DNA from: Prorocentrum cordatum
Lineage: Eukaryota; Sar; Dinophyceae; Prorocentrales; Prorocentraceae
Length of the DNA stretch: 64,000 bases
Direction of reading: 5' to 3'
Assembly: GCA_963575745.1 (NCBI GenBank)
Contig: CAUYUJ010018628.1
Location: forward strand, 124,595 to 188,594
The notes under the pieces are model-generated. The model did no database searches. It was not told the DNA's origin and saw only the letters and a program-made list of their open reading frames with translations. Made by a program: the position numbers and the translations under genes. Of this stretch, positions 31,063 to 43,901 are shown piece by piece (the first letter of the stretch is position 1; each line of letters begins with the position of its first letter).

Positions 31063-31128
31063 CGAGGAGGAGAAGGAGGAGGAGTAGGAGGAGGAGGAGG
31101 AGGAAGAGGAGGAGGAGGATAATAAGGA
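31063..31128. repeat. (GGA)n/(TCC)n tract upstream of the repeat-protein gene
   Basis: GGA-rich on the plus strand, hence a polypyrimidine tract on the gene strand, ~140 nt upstream of the SL relict. Confidence 0.85.
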
Positions 31129-32160
31129 GGATATGCTAGCGCTTAGCTGCAGAATTAGAACGGCTTCGGTCGAATCACGAGCAGTGTGTTGCTGTCAACC
31201 CTACGGCGCCTCAGCCGTTCTAACACTCAATTTCTGCCAGCCTCCCTCTCTCTCTCTCACTCCCTCCCTCCCCCACCTCCCTCCCTCCCTCCCTCTCTTG
31301 TACCGCCTCTTCAGAAATCCCAGAGACTGGTCGATACGCTGGTATTCTGGCTCAGGAAAGGGGGGCTCCAAACATCAAGAGCCTTCAGCAACTAGACTAG
31401 CTGCCCTCCTGATTCCTCTGGGACATGGTGGATCGATCATGTCCTCATCGGGCTTGTCCCAAAGAAGAGAATCTGCGATTCCAATGGTTCATCAGATGTT
31501 TGCGTCAATGCGGGACTCGTGCCGCCATGTTCCCAAATGTATGGAACGAGAGGTTGCCGAGAACAGCCCTCATGCTTCAATATAGAGAGCATGCACACTC
31601 ACGCACTCTACTGTGAGGTTCTTGTGCAGCCCTTTCCACAGCGAGTCAGATCACACCACACATTGCAGGCAATGAGCATGTCACGGAGGACTGCCTTGGC
31701 GAGCATACTACCTCTAAACTCACACTCGCAATCGCATTCGTTGGTTGCACCCTGGAATACGCGGTAATGATTAATTCATGAGGTGCTCTCCGGTATGTGT
31801 CTAGCCCTGGCGACTTCATGCATAGAAAGGCGGGGCCTGGCCTACAATGCCGCGTAGACGCACTAGACATGAACAATCCCTTCCGACATGCCCGGCCCAA
31901 TTCAGCAACCAACCCGTCACTTGGCTATTGTTTTGGTGCCGCCAGACTACACGGCTAACTGGATTGGCCCGGTGTCCCAAATTGCGAACGCAACGACGTC
32001 GAAACTACGTGTGCTTACACTGTGCTGCAAACCTCTTAGAGGTAGGGGCCAAACGTCCGTCACAAACCATGACCCTCTGAGCTGCGCGTCCAGCGCAAGT
32101 CAGGAGATCGTCATCCGCATACCTCAACACGTTTCCTGGCAAATCCGCAGACACGGCCCA
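31129..32160. other. Unassigned DNA
   Basis: CT-rich at 31240-31310. No gene, hairpin or repeat family recognised elsewhere. Confidence 0.5.
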
Positions 32161-32331
32161 TACAGTCGGACCGCTGAAAGAAGGAACGCTGAATAAGGAA
32201 CGAAACACTTTTTTGTCCCTAAGAGCGCTTCCGTGCCCGAGGAGGGCGAGAGGGACAGCAATGGAAGAACCTGGGGAACATCGAACCCCTTCCGAACCCA
32301 AACAGTTCCTTATTTCAGCGTCTTGACTGTA
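32161..32331. mobile_element. Tc1/mariner-like MITE, copy B (intact TA-flanked ends)
   Basis: The left end is TA|CAGTCGGACCGCTGAAAG and the right end TTTCAGCGTCTTGACTG|TA. The terminal repeats are ~25 bp and imperfect. The interior matches 11869-12037 in inverse orientation, including GAGGAGGGCGAGAGGGACAG. Confidence 0.8.
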
Positions 32332-33099
32332 CAAACGATGTTCTGGGATCTGCGGCTGTTTCCTTAACTTTCTCGGCTCGCAAGCTCGTCCTGGCGCTAC
32401 CACGGCTGCATCTTCAGCCTCCGCGCCCCTCGCCGTGTGCGAGCAACACATGATCAATCTCATCGCGCCCGAATGGAACATCCAATGTTTGGCATCTCCA
32501 TTGTCTTCCTCCTTTTGCTTCTGACAACTGGTCTGCCATTGCGCACGCTTGTTTCATGGATGACCCGGCTGCCACCTGACAGTCCCCACCCTCGCGAACT
32601 CTGCCCTGGTACGAGCCAATCTGCCCTCTATTCCCCAAGCGGTGCTTGCATTTAGGGGTTCCCCCTCCTATTCCAATGCGCTGGGCTTCGCGGCCCGTTT
32701 GGCGGCTTTGTAGCCGCCATCGCCGACCCGTCGTCGCCCCGTCGCCGCCTGGTCGTCGCCCGTCGTGTGGGCCTGGCCTGGCGGCTATGTGCCTGCCGTC
32801 GCCGCCCCGTCGCCGCCTCCTCGCCGCCCGTCGTCTGTGCCTGTTTGTCGGTCGGGTGGCTGCGTAGGCCGCCCCGTCGCCGCCTCGTCGCGGCCTCGCA
32901 AACTTGCACCACATAGATCGCAAACGATGGGTGTCACCGCATGGATTTCCCTTCTCAAAAAATAGACAGGATCTCCCCCCCAGGTTACCGATGTGCATCA
33001 TCTTTAATATTATGCAACGTTGTTATACACAAAATATGCCCGCATTCCTCTGCGAACCCTTGAAGATCCCATCGGTGTTCGACATGTTGAAAAATCCCA
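32332..33099. other. Unassigned GC-rich DNA with CCGTCGCCGCC-type repeats
   Basis: At 32700-32895 short words such as GTCGCCGCCCCGTCGCCGCC recur. No gene is supported. Confidence 0.5.
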
Positions 33100-34645
33100 C
33101 CACACGGGCCTCTCACGCGCGCATATTGCAATCATTCGGGCCTCGTGGCGCGCGTGCTAGGGAGGCACGTGGAAGCACGGTCCGCCTCAACTACTAGCAC
33201 GCGGGCCGCACGCCCCCGTCGAACACGCGCGCCCGAAATCCTTCCAAACCCTTTGCTACCCGCTCGTGGACACCATCATCGCCATCGGCGTCATCAGCAA
33301 TTGTACTGTCATCATCGTGTATGCCGTTGTCGACGCCACCATAATACCGAGCCCGCCCGAATCACGGGCTCCCACTGACATGCTTATATACGCGTCAGCG
33401 CGGCCTGCGAGACGCGCTAGGGAGTCCCCAACGGTCAGCGCCACCGCGGCCACGCCAGTCGCGCCAGGTTAGCTGGCTGCTCTGCGCGCGAGCCCGCGCG
33501 CGCGACCGCGGCCGCAGCGATGCGCCACCCAGCGCCAAGCAATCACCGCAATCGCCGCCGCATGGGTTTTGCAAACCAAGTTGCGGGTGGGCGGGTGGGA
33601 GGAGTGCGCGAGCAGTGGGCCCGACAACTTGAAATTCGACACGGCGCATTGCACCACACAGACAACCATCGGCTGCTCATTCGAATCATCAAATGTGACC
33701 ACGGGCCTCCCGCGCGCGCACGTCGAAATCGTTCGACAGCCCTTGCGCGTGCGTTGGGGGGGGGGGGGGCGGCGCGATTCCTGTCAGGCAAACAGCGTCA
33801 AAGACCTTTACCGCCGACGCGCGGGCGCCATTGTCTTCATCGGGGCGATGAACATCGGCGCCGTCATTGGCCGCGACGTCGTCGTCGTCGTCATCGCGAT
33901 CGCCGACGTCGCGAATCTCATCGCCGCGTCCGCCGTTGACGACGCCGTCGCGATGCCGCGCCTGCCCGCGCCGCCGACTCGCACAGAAACGCCCGCGCGT
34001 CAGCGCGGCCTGCGAGACGCGCTGGAATGCCCCGCTGGCCAGCGCCATCCCGGCCGCGTCGGTCGCGCCGGACAAGCCCGCCGCTCTGCGCGCGAGCCCG
34101 CGCGCGCTGGCGCGGCCGCGCCGATGCGCCTGCCAGCGCCCCGCAGTCATCGCAAGCGCCGCCGCGCGGGTTTTACAAACCACGCCGCGGGTGGGGAGGC
34201 GGGGTAACTGCGCGAGCAGTCGAGCTGGCAGATTCGAGTTCGGCAGGGCGAAGTGCGTTCTTTTGTCCTGAGAAATATGAGGACCTACCCCCCCGCCCGC
34301 CAGGATTGACAACTCTCCTGTTCGTATTGCACTGTGCATGCGATTCTGCCCCATCGCCCATCCCAAAGATGAATCCATGTCATCCCAGGCAGGCCGGCAT
34401 CGGCCCCCCTCGCGCTTCGCAACAGAAGCAATTGCGCGCGCACTCGTTGATCAATCATCATGACGTTCCGTTCTAGTGACACCTTGCCAATGGTACGGGG
34501 CGCAGTGAACGCGCGCGCGACGTCGCGCGCACATGCCGCAATCTTTCAAAAACCTTATGCTTGCAACGATTTCCATATCGAGCGCCCCGGAAACATGTGG
34601 AACACTTGGTTTCGCAACGCGAAAAATCAAATGCGGCTTGCGCTT

Positions 34646-34697
<52 letters not shown>

Positions 34698-37600
34698 ATA
34701 AAACAAGAACAAACACATAAACTTTCCAACATAATCATAACTTGCTACCAAGCGGGCCTCGCGCGCGCGCGTCGGAAGCGCTCGAGCACTCTTGCGCGCG
34801 CGCTGTCGCGAGACCCCCCTGCAGAAAACAGGGCGACGCGCGCCCTTTCAAAACCTCGGGCCCCGCAAAGATTTCAAAATCGAGTGCCCCAAAAACAATA
34901 TTAACAATCGTGACAATCATAAGTTTGTAACGTCACCTTTCAAAAATGCTTGCGCTCGCGCCTCTGCGAACTCTTCAACAAGCTGCAGAATCTTGAACAT
35001 TTTCACTAAATCTGGCCAAACGGGCTCTTCGCGCCACGCGTCGGAATCATTCGAGCGCCGTTGCGCGCGCCGGGGGGCGGAGGCGGGTTGGGGGGGGCGC
35101 AGTCCGTGTCAAATCGTGCCATGCGGGCCACTCTCGCGCGTCGGCCGCGCGCGCGTGTCGAACTCCTTCCAAAACATTCATCACCGACGCGAGGGCGCCG
35201 TCGTCGTCTCGTTGTCGGCGTGATCGGCATCGGCGCCTTCGCTGGCCCGGCCGTCGTCGTCGTCGTCGTCATCGTCGCCAGCGTCGCCGCCGCCATCGTC
35301 GCGCCCACCGTCGTCGACGTTGCCGCGATGCCGCGCCCGCCCAGGTCGCCGACTAGAACTGAAGTGGCCGCTCGGAAATGCACGGCGGTCAGCGCTGCCG
35401 CGGCCGCGTCGGCGGCGCCGAAATATCTGGCCGCTCAGCGCGCGCGAGCACGCGCGGGCTAGCGCGGCCGCAGAGATACACCAGCCGACCCCAAGCTCTC
35501 ACCGCCGCCGACTCGCACAGAAACGCCCGCGCGTCAGCGCGGCCTGCGAGACGCGCTGGAATGCCCCGCTGGCCAGCGCCATCCCGGCCGCGTCGGTCGC
35601 GCCGGACAAGCCCGCCGCTCTGCGCGCGAGCCCGCGCGCGCTGGCGCGGCCGCGCCGATGCGCCTGCCAGCGCCCCGCAGTCATCGCAAGCGCCGCCGCG
35701 CGGGTTTTACACACCACGCCGCGGGTGGGGAGGCGGGGTAACTGCGCGAGCAGTCGAGCTGGCAGATTCGAGTTCGGCAGGGCGAACTGCGTTCTTTTGT
35801 CCTGAGAAATATGAGGACCTACCCCCCGCCCGCCAGGATTGACAACTCTCCTGTTCGTATTGCACTGTGCATGCGATTCTGCCCCATCGCCCATCCCAAA
35901 GATGAATCCATGTCATCCCAGGCAGGCCGGCATCGGCCCCCCCCTCGCGCTTCGCAACAGAAGCAATTGCGCGCGCACTCGTTGATCAATCATCATGACG
36001 TTCCGTCCTAGTGACACCTTGCCAATGGTACGGGGCGCAGTGAACGCGCGCGCGACGTCGCGCGCACATGCCGCAATCTTTCAAAACCTTATGCTTGCAA
36101 CGATTTCCATATCGAGCGCCCCGGAAACATGTGGAACACTTGGCTTCGCAACGCGAAAAATCAAATGCGGCTTGCGCTTGGGCTCTCTCTCTCTCTCTCT
36201 CTTTTTTTATAAAAAAAACAAGCACATAAGCTTTCCAACATAATCATAACTTGCTACCAAGCGGGCCTCGCGCGCGCGCGAGTCGGAAGCGCTCGAGCAC
36301 TCTTGCGCGCGCGCTGTCGCGAGACCCCCCTGCAGAAAACAGGGCGACGCGCGCCCTTTCAAAACCTCGGGCCCCGCAAAGATTTCAAAATCGAGTGCCC
36401 CGAAAACAATATTAACAACCGTGACCATCATAATTTTGTAACGTCGCCTTTCAAAAATGCTTGCGCTCGCGCCTCTGCGAACTCTTCAACAAGCTGCAGA
36501 ATCTTGAACTTTTTCACTAAATCTGGCCAAACGGGCTCTTCGCGCCACGCGTCGGAATCATTCGAGCGCCGTTGCGCGCGCCGGGGGGCGGAGGCGGGTT
36601 GGGGGGGGCGCAGTCCGTGTCAAATCGTGCCATGCGGGCCACTCTCGCGCGTCGGCCGCGCGCGCGTGTCGAACTCCTTCCAAAACATTCATCACCGACG
36701 CGAGGGCGCCGTCGTCGTCTCGTTGTCGGCGTGATCGGCATCGGCGCCTTCGCTGGCCCGGCCGTCGTCGTCGTCGTCATCGTCGCCAGCGTCGCCGCCG
36801 CCATCGTCGCGCCCACCGTCGTCGACGTTGCCGCGATGCCGCGCCCGCCCAGGTCGCCGACTAGAACTGAGGTGGCCGCTCGGAAGTGCACGGCGGTCAG
36901 CCCTGCCGCGGCCGCGTCGGCGGCGCCGAAATATCTGGCCGCTCAGCGCGCGCGAGCACGCGCGGGCTAGCGCGGCCGCAGAGATACACCAGCCGACCCC
37001 AAGCTCTCACCGCCGCCGCATGGGCTTTTCAAATCGCGCTGCGGGCGGGCGGGCGGGGGGGGTGCGCAAGCAATGGGACGGGCAACCCGCTGCGACCATA
37101 ACTTACTTGCTCCGCGCAGACTGCGCAGCGTAAGTCGCGCACCATCCACTCCCTTTTCCAACGAGCAAATTCGACCCCGCCCGCTTCAGTCCGCCCCCTC
37201 TGCATGGGGGTGCAATTTGCAAACGGTCCTTTCCGATCATCCATTCTCAATTTGAACTCGCGCCATCCCCGATATAACTCCCCGTCCCCGCGCGCCGTCC
37301 TCCACCATCGCAATGCGCGCGCTAGTCGATCAACAGTCATCAATTTCCTAGATCCCATGTAACAACTGGGGCGGAGTGCACAGGCGCGCATCGTCGCGCG
37401 CGCGCGCGTGCTTGAACCATGCGGAACACAACAGGTTTCGCGAGGGTACCAAAATCAGGCGCCCCGAACAAATATAAACGCATATGGTATCGCAAGCTGG
37501 TTTTTCAAACGAAGGACCGCGCGCGCTCTGGCTCATTCTTACAACGACCATCAGTTGTTTCCAGTGTTGCATCTCGCGCGCGCACGTCAAAATCGCGCGA

Positions 37601-39260
37601 ACGCCGTTGCGCGCGCACGGGGGAGGGGGGTCCTGTCAAACGAACCAAGCGGGCAACTCGTCGGCCGCGCGCCCATGTCGAAATCCTCTCACGACCTTCG
37701 CGGCCGACACGTGGACGCCATTATCGTCGTTGGCGCGGTCAGCATCGGCGCCGCAATGGGATCGCCGTTGTTTTCGTCATCATCGCCACCAGCATCGCTA
37801 CCATCATTTTCGCGTCCAACATTGTCGACGTCGCCAAGCTACCGCGCCCGCCCGGAGTCACCAGATCGCACTGAAGAGCCCGCGTGTCAGCGCGGCTTGC
37901 GAGGCGCACTGGGGAGTCACCACCGGCTAGCGCCGCCCAGGCCGCGTCGGTCGCGCCGGACTAGCTGGCCGCCCGCGAGCGAGCCTGCGCGCGATAGCGC
38001 TGCCGCAGCGACGCGCCAGCCAGCGCCTAGCAGTCGTGGCGATCGCCGACGCGTGGGCTTTTTCAAACCAAGTTGCGGCTGGGTTGGCGAGGTGATTGCT
38101 CGAGCAGTTGAGCTGCCAGTTTCAAGTTCGGCAAGGTGAATTGCGCCGCGCAGTTTGCGCCGCGCGCATGCTGCAACATAGATCGGGCACCGTGCGTTGC
38201 ACAACCTATACATTGCACAACGTACGTTGTCCTTTCTAAACAAGGATCAGCATCCGCCGCCCTTCCAAGGCCGGACTTATCCGCTCGCTCTGGGGCTGTC
38301 CAATTTACGTGCGATGCTGCCCCGTCTTTCGCGCAAAATATGAGCCCATATCATCGCAGCAAAACCAGGTTCGACCCCCCCCCCCCCGTCCCTTACCCGG
38401 AAAACACTAGGAGCGCACATTCGCTCATCAAAGGTCAACAATTCTCATCTCTCGCAGCGCGCGTGGATTTCGTCTCGCGCGCGCGCGGCGGGATCTTTCA
38501 AACTCTGGATGTATCGCAAGGGCGTGAACGATGTGAGAACGAGCGCCCCAGCAACGTAAGGGACATTGTTTTGCGACGTTGAACAAATTCAATCCTCCAG
38601 AACACTGGTAGTGCTCATTCTCAACGCGTTCATCACATGCGACCAAACGCCCCCCCCCCCCCCCCCGCGCGCGCATGTCGAAATCATTCGAAAGCCCGAG
38701 CGCGCGTGCTGGGGGGGCGGGTGGGGGCGGGCGCGATCCCCGTCAACTATGACCGCGCGGGCCACTCGTGCCTGTCGGCCGCGCGCGCGTCATCCTTCTC
38801 AAACCTGCGCCGCCCACGCGCGGGCGCCGTGATCGTAATTGCGCGACTGGCATCGGGGCCGTCATTGGCCTTGCCGTCGTCCTCGTCGTCGTCGTCACGG
38901 GCATCGCAACTATCACCGTCGTTTCTGCTGGCGTCGACATCGCCGAGCTACTGCGCCCGCCCAAGTCGCCGACTCGCGCTGAAGCGCCCGCGCGTCAGCG
39001 CGGCCTGCGAGACGCGCTGGGGCGCCCCCGTCGATCGGCGCCGCCGCGGCCGCGTTGGTCGCGCCGGACAAGCTGCCCGCTCTACTGGCGAGCCTGCGCG
39101 CTAGTAGTGTGGCCGCGGCGATGCGCCAGCCAGCGGCGAGCAATTGCGGCACTCTCCGCCGCGTTGGTTTTGCGGCCAAATTGCGGGGTAACTCGCGCAT
39201 TCTCCTCTGTAAAGGAGGAGGGCGATCTGCCCCCCAGGGTTATTCGGGCCCCGAAGGGAT
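33100..39260. repeat. Domain of diverged ~0.75-1.5 kb repeats, gene-free
   Basis: The same succession recurs about six times. It runs CGCGCGC-CGTCGAAATC-TTCGA, a G-run, a GTCAA..GGCCACTCGTCGGCCGCGCGCG part, CACCGACGCG-GGGCGCC, GTCGTCGTCGTC runs, CGCCCA-GTCGCCGACT and CGCGTCAGCGCGGCCTGCGAGACGCGCTGG. Instances start near 33120, 33700, 35030, 36540, 37570 and 38660. Frames over 100 codons repeat with the units and differ between copies, as expected for noncoding satellite-like DNA. Confidence 0.75.
33975..37018. repeat. Recent ~1.5-kb tandem duplication
   Basis: 33975-35508 and 35509-37018 are nearly identical, with a few substitutions and indels. The main difference is a shorter (CT)n run in the second copy (near 36184 compared with 34650). 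The duplication is younger than the surrounding diverged repeats. Confidence 0.85.
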
Positions 39261-39399
39261 GTGCAATCTAATTGTGCGTCCGCCCCATCGTTCACTGCGC
39301 GCGCATGTCATCTCATCCAAACTGGGCTCGGCGCGGATCAAGACTGGTAAGTGCGACGCGCGCGAACTCTATCATTAACAATCAGCAACTTGCAGCAAT

Positions 39400-40105
39400 C
39401 CATAATGCTTTGAATTGCTTTGCACTGCTGGGCATTGTTTTGCATTGTTTTGCTTTGGTTCGCCACACTTTGTGTTTCTTCGCGTTGCTTTACACCGCTT
39501 TGCTTCGCACGACCATGCTTTCAACTGGTTGGCATCGTTTTGAGTTGCATTGCGTTGGGTCCCATTTGATGGCTTTGAATTGAATTGCTGTGCATTGCTC
39601 TGCTTCGCATCGCATTGCATTGTTTCGTTTTGCTTTACATTGCATTGCACTGCTGGGCACGGCCTTGCATTGCTTCGCCCTGCTTTGCATTCCTTGGCAT
39701 TGCTTTGCGTTGCTTTGTATCGCGTTGCATTGCGTTGCGCATCTGGGCACTGCGTTGCAGTGCTCTGCAGTGCTTTGCTTTTTGCATTGGTTTTCACTGC
39801 GTTGCATTTGCAATTCTGGGCAGTGCTTTGCATTGCTTTGCTTTGGTCCGCCCTGTTTGGCATTACTTCGCAGTGCTTCGCCCTGTTTTTTTCATTGCTT
39901 GGCATTGCCTTGCATCGCTTTGCATTGCTTTGCGCATCTGGGCAGTGCGCTGCATTCCTTTGCATTGCATTCAATGGATTTGCATTGGTTTGCATTGCCT
40001 TGCTTTGCATTGCATTGCTGTGTCCTGGTTTGCATTGCTTGACGTTGATTGGCGTTGCTTTGCACTGACTCGCATTGCATCGCAATGCTTCGCATTGTTT
40101 TGAAC
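39400..40105. repeat. Degenerate TTTGCATTGC array, ~700 bp
   Basis: Words of the type GCTTTGCATTGC and TTGCATTGCTTGG repeat irregularly with GGGCA interruptions. Related to 16262-16500. Cys/Leu-rich frames through it are artefacts. Confidence 0.85.
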
Positions 40106-40687
40106 CACCTAGCTTCCACCACAGGGAACGCGCCCGTTTGGTTACACCAGATCGTGCCGCAAATACACTTCAAGCAATCACGGCTTGGGGTCCACGACGG
40201 CTAACAGTATCACGATTACTACTGCGACTACAACCAGACGGTTGCGACTATTAGGCCGCAGTCCGATACTCACCAATTGTAAGCAATGGGCATTCGTTCC
40301 ACCGCGGCGAGTACGAATGACCAAACTGTTACAACATCGTCTAATGACGACACAGCTTGCGTTGCTACAGCCATGAATTCCAACATGTTTGCCACCACCG
40401 CTTCACTACTACTGCTACAGCGATATTCGTACACGTGGTTCATTTCTAATCATGTTCATTTCTAATTGTGCTCGTTTCTGATTGCTCCTGGCCCCCTAGC
40501 GGCCAGGACGAGGCCCAGGATAGAAGACTCAAAAATGAGAGGGCCTTGGCCACCCACAAAATCAGAGAACGCTCGAAGAATCAGACATGAACAGTGTATA
40601 ACGTCTGCGAGGATCCCACGGGCGAGGGCCTGGCAAAGCTCCCGCGAAAACGCGCGCACGGGGCCGGCCGCGGGGCGGCCCCACTGG
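40106..40687. other. Unassigned DNA
   Basis: Short words GTTCATTTCTAAT recur near 40438-40475. No gene recognised. Confidence 0.5.
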
Positions 40688-40908
40688 GGCCTGTTTTTTT
40701 AGACTCTGGCAAGTTTACTTGCATGGACGGGGGGGGGGGGCTGAGCCTGAAGCAAGCCGCAAACGACTTGCACGTTCGGGGGGGCGCGGAAATCACGCAA
40801 GTCGAAAGGCACTTGCACGCTAGCATTCGCTTGAAGAGGGGCGAGGGGGGGGGGGGGGGGCGAACGCCATGCAAGTAAGCTTGCCTGGGTATAAAGAAAA
40901 ACAGGCTC
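40688..40908. mobile_element. MITE with CAAGTTTACTTGCATGG ends, copy 3
   Basis: Full-length relative of 27876-28083 in the same orientation, with an extra ~25 bp (CGCAAACGACTTGCACGTTC) in the interior. Confidence 0.8.
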
Positions 40909-40928
40909 CCAGGAAGGGCACCAGGCGA

Positions 40929-40970
40929 ACCTCCTCCTCCTCCTCCTCCTCCTCCTCCTCCTCCTCCTCA
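40929..40970. repeat. (CCT)n microsatellite
   Basis: Fourteen pure CCT/TCC units just beyond the MITE. Confidence 0.9.
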
Positions 40971-41200
40971 CCTTGTCGTGGCGCCGGCATCTCTAGGCCT
41001 CGCAGATGGTCACCACCAACCAGACCACCCCAACCCAACCCGAAGGCCCAAGTTTAGCCTCGATTTCCAGTGGGGGGGGGGGTCGGGGAGCATCGAAAAA
41101 ACACATGAAACCCGTACACGCACGGGGCGGCCGCGAGGCGCCCGGGGGCGGGCGCCGGGCGGGCGACGGGGGGCGCAAGTGCCGAATGCTCGAACACTGG

Positions 41201-41527
41201 GTTTAGGTCGGGCTTGTCCCCTCGACATAGGGGGAACACAAACCTACCTCGCTTTTGACCACCCTCGCTTCCAAGAGGTACCAAGCGATGCCAAACTGCG
41301 GCCTGTACTGGTCAGGCCGCTTGGCGAGGGGGCGCGTGGTATGACTTGGTTTTGCATGGACGCGAAAGCGGGGTAGGTAATTCACGCTCCGACTACAGGC
41401 GGATTTTGGAAGGAATGAAGTTACTCGCAAACTGTTCAAACAAAGAATCTAAGATAGTATCGGCCCTGGACTCTGTTCTGCCGGTTTTTGAAGATTCCCC
41501 TGTGTAGAGGGACAGGCCCGACTTAAC
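41201..41527. mobile_element. MITE-like element, GTCGGGCTTGTCCC family
   Basis: GTTTAGGTCGGGCTTGTCCC at the left and GGGACAGGCCCGACTTAAC at the right form inverted ends closely resembling those at 9158-9338. The interior is unrelated. Confidence 0.65.
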
Positions 41528-41633
41528 GCTAAATTAGAGGCCCTGAGTGCAGGCAAGCACCATCTGGGGAACGCAACCACCTTCATGGCTGAGCAGAAGC
41601 CCAAACCAGGTGGGACCAACATAGCTGAACACA

Positions 41634-41657
41634 CGCACACACACACACACCCACCCA

Positions 41658-41709
<52 letters not shown>

Positions 41710-41785
41710 CACATACACACAAACACACACACACACACCACACACACACACACACCACACACACCACACACGCACATACTCACGT
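41634..41785. repeat. (AC)n and (ACGC)n microsatellite
   Basis: CA repeats surround ten ACGC units at 41656-41696. Confidence 0.92.
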
Positions 41786-42250
41786 TCGGCTATTACCCGC
41801 AGCTGTGCCGCGAGGCAATTCGTGTTATGTCTTCAACTCCTTTCGATCCGTCAATATTGACTGCGCTACTTACTTTAAAAAGGGGCCCTGGCCCCAAAAC
41901 TCTCGGCGTTATTGGGCGCTCCTGGGAATTGTCGCATGATGTTTTCTGAAGCGTAGGTTGGGACATGCGTTTCCACCATGCTATAGTGTGACACCTTGGG
42001 CCCGTTCAAGAGCCCTAATTATGGAAATCGTCGGGGCCCGCCCAGGGGACCCAAATGGTCGAACTTCCAAAAATGTTGGCGCTCTGTTTTTCCGCATTCG
42101 GCTTTTCTGTTTTGATAGCGCCTTCTACAGAACAAGAGGCTCCCAATATCGCCCGAACACGGCCCAAGAGCCTCCAAGCGAGGCCAAGGAGAGCCCCAGG
42201 ATAGCCGCAATATTGGGAACTCGAATTTATTTGAGGGAGTTTCTGCGGAA
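41786..42250. other. Unassigned DNA before the satellite
   Basis: No coding frame or repeat recognised. Confidence 0.45.
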
Positions 42251-43862
42251 CTCACGTCATCCTCACCCCCGGCGCGAAGAGCACGAGCCCAGAGCGGCCT
42301 CCGGCACCGTTTCCGGACGGATCCGCTGGATCCGCTGGATCTGGTGACGAATCCCAAACCGGCGCCCTCGCCTGAGACATCCTCACAAAACGGGCCCCGG
42401 GGGAGGTGCCCAGAGGAGCCCAGAGCGGCCTCCGGCACCGTTTCCGGACGGATCCGCTGGATCCGCTGGATCCGGTGACGAATCCCAAACCGGCGCCCTC
42501 GCCTGAGACATCCTCACAAAACGGGCCCCGGGGGAGGTGCCCAGAGGAGCCCAGAGCGGCCTCCGGCACCGTTTCCGGACGGATCCGCTGGATCCGCTGG
42601 ATCCGGTGACGAATCCCAAACCGGCGCCCTCGCCTGAGACATCCTCACAAAACGGGCCCCGGGGGGGATGCCCAGAGGAGCCCAGAGCGGCCTCCGGCAC
42701 CGTTTCCGGACGGATCCGCTGGATCCGCTGGATCCGGTGACGAATCCCAAACCGGCGCCCTCGCCTGAGACATCCTCACAAAACGGGCCCCGGGGGGGTG
42801 CCCAGAGGAGCCCAGAGCGGCCTCCGGCACCGTTTCCGGACGGATCCGCTGGATCCGCTGGATCCGGTGACGAATCCCAAACCGGCGCCCTCGCCTGAGA
42901 CATCCTCACAAAACGGGCCCCGGGGGGGATGCCCAGAGGAGCCCAGAGCGGCCTCCGGCACCGTTTCCGGACGGATCCGCTGGATCCGCTGGATCCGGTG
43001 ACGAATCCCAAACCGGCGCCCTCGCCTGAGACATCCTCACAAAACGGGCCCCGGGGGGGATGCCCAGAGGAGCCCAGAGCGGCCTCCGGCACCGTTTCCG
43101 GACGGATCCGCTGGATCCGCTGGATCCGGTGACGAATCCCAAACCGGCGCCCTCGCCTGAGACATCCTCACAAAACGGGCCCCGGGGGGGATGCCCAGAG
43201 GAGCCCAGAGCGGCCTCCGGCACCGTTTCCGGACGGATCCGCTGGATCCGCTGGATCCGGTGACGAATCCCAAACCGGCGCCCTCGCCTGAGACATCCTC
43301 ACAAAACGGGCCCCGGGGGGGATGCCCAGAGGAGCCCAGAGCGGCCTCCGGCACCGTTTCCGGACGGATCCGCTGGATCCGCTGGATCCGGTGACGAATC
43401 CCAAACCGGCGCCCTCGCCTGAGACATCCTCACAAAACGGGCCCCGGGGGGGATGCCCAGAGGAGCCCAGAGCGGCCTCCGGCACCGTTTCCGGACGGAT
43501 CCGCTGGATCCGCTGGATCCGGTGACGAATCCCAAACCGGCGCCCTCGCCTGAGACATCCTCACAAAACGGGCCCCGGGGGGGATGCCCAGAGGAGCCCA
43601 GAGCGGCCTCCGGCACCGTTTCCCGGACGGATCCGCTGGATCCGCTGGATCCGCTGGATCCGGTGACGAATCCCAAACCGGCGCCCTCGCCTGAGACATC
43701 CTCACAAAACGGGCCCCGGGGGGGATGCCCAGAGGAGCCCAGAGCGGCCTCCGGCACCGTTTCCGGACGGATCCGCTGGATCCGGTGGTTCCGCCGACGA
43801 ATCCCAAACCGGCGCCCTCGCCTGAGTCATCCTCACAAAACGGGCCCCGGGGGGGATGCCCA
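42251..43862. repeat. 131-bp satellite array, ~12 monomers
   Basis: The monomer contains GAGGAGCCCAGAGCGGCCTC, CGGCACCGTTTCCGGACGGA, two to three GGATCCGCT units, GACGAATCCCAAACCGGCGC and TCCTCACAAAACGGGCCCCG. Copies are nearly identical; one unit is 130 bp and one has an extra GGATCCGCT (near 43640). The frames it creates shift with every copy and are artefacts. The array is cut at 43862 by the 14.2-kb transposon and resumes for 41 bp at 58079. Confidence 0.95.
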
Positions 43863-43901
43863 CTTTGATCGTCGGGTGGCTGTAAGTGCGGTAAGAGCGT
43901 T
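43863..43901 (+). repeat. Left terminal inverted repeat
   Basis: 39 bp matching the reverse complement of 58038-58076 at 38 positions; the single mismatch is base 18. The CA of the TSD precedes it (43861-43862). Confidence 0.93.

Noticed and set aside
42251-43862. CRISPR array
   Set aside because: The monomers are contiguous 131-bp tandem copies without unique spacers, in a eukaryotic nuclear context.
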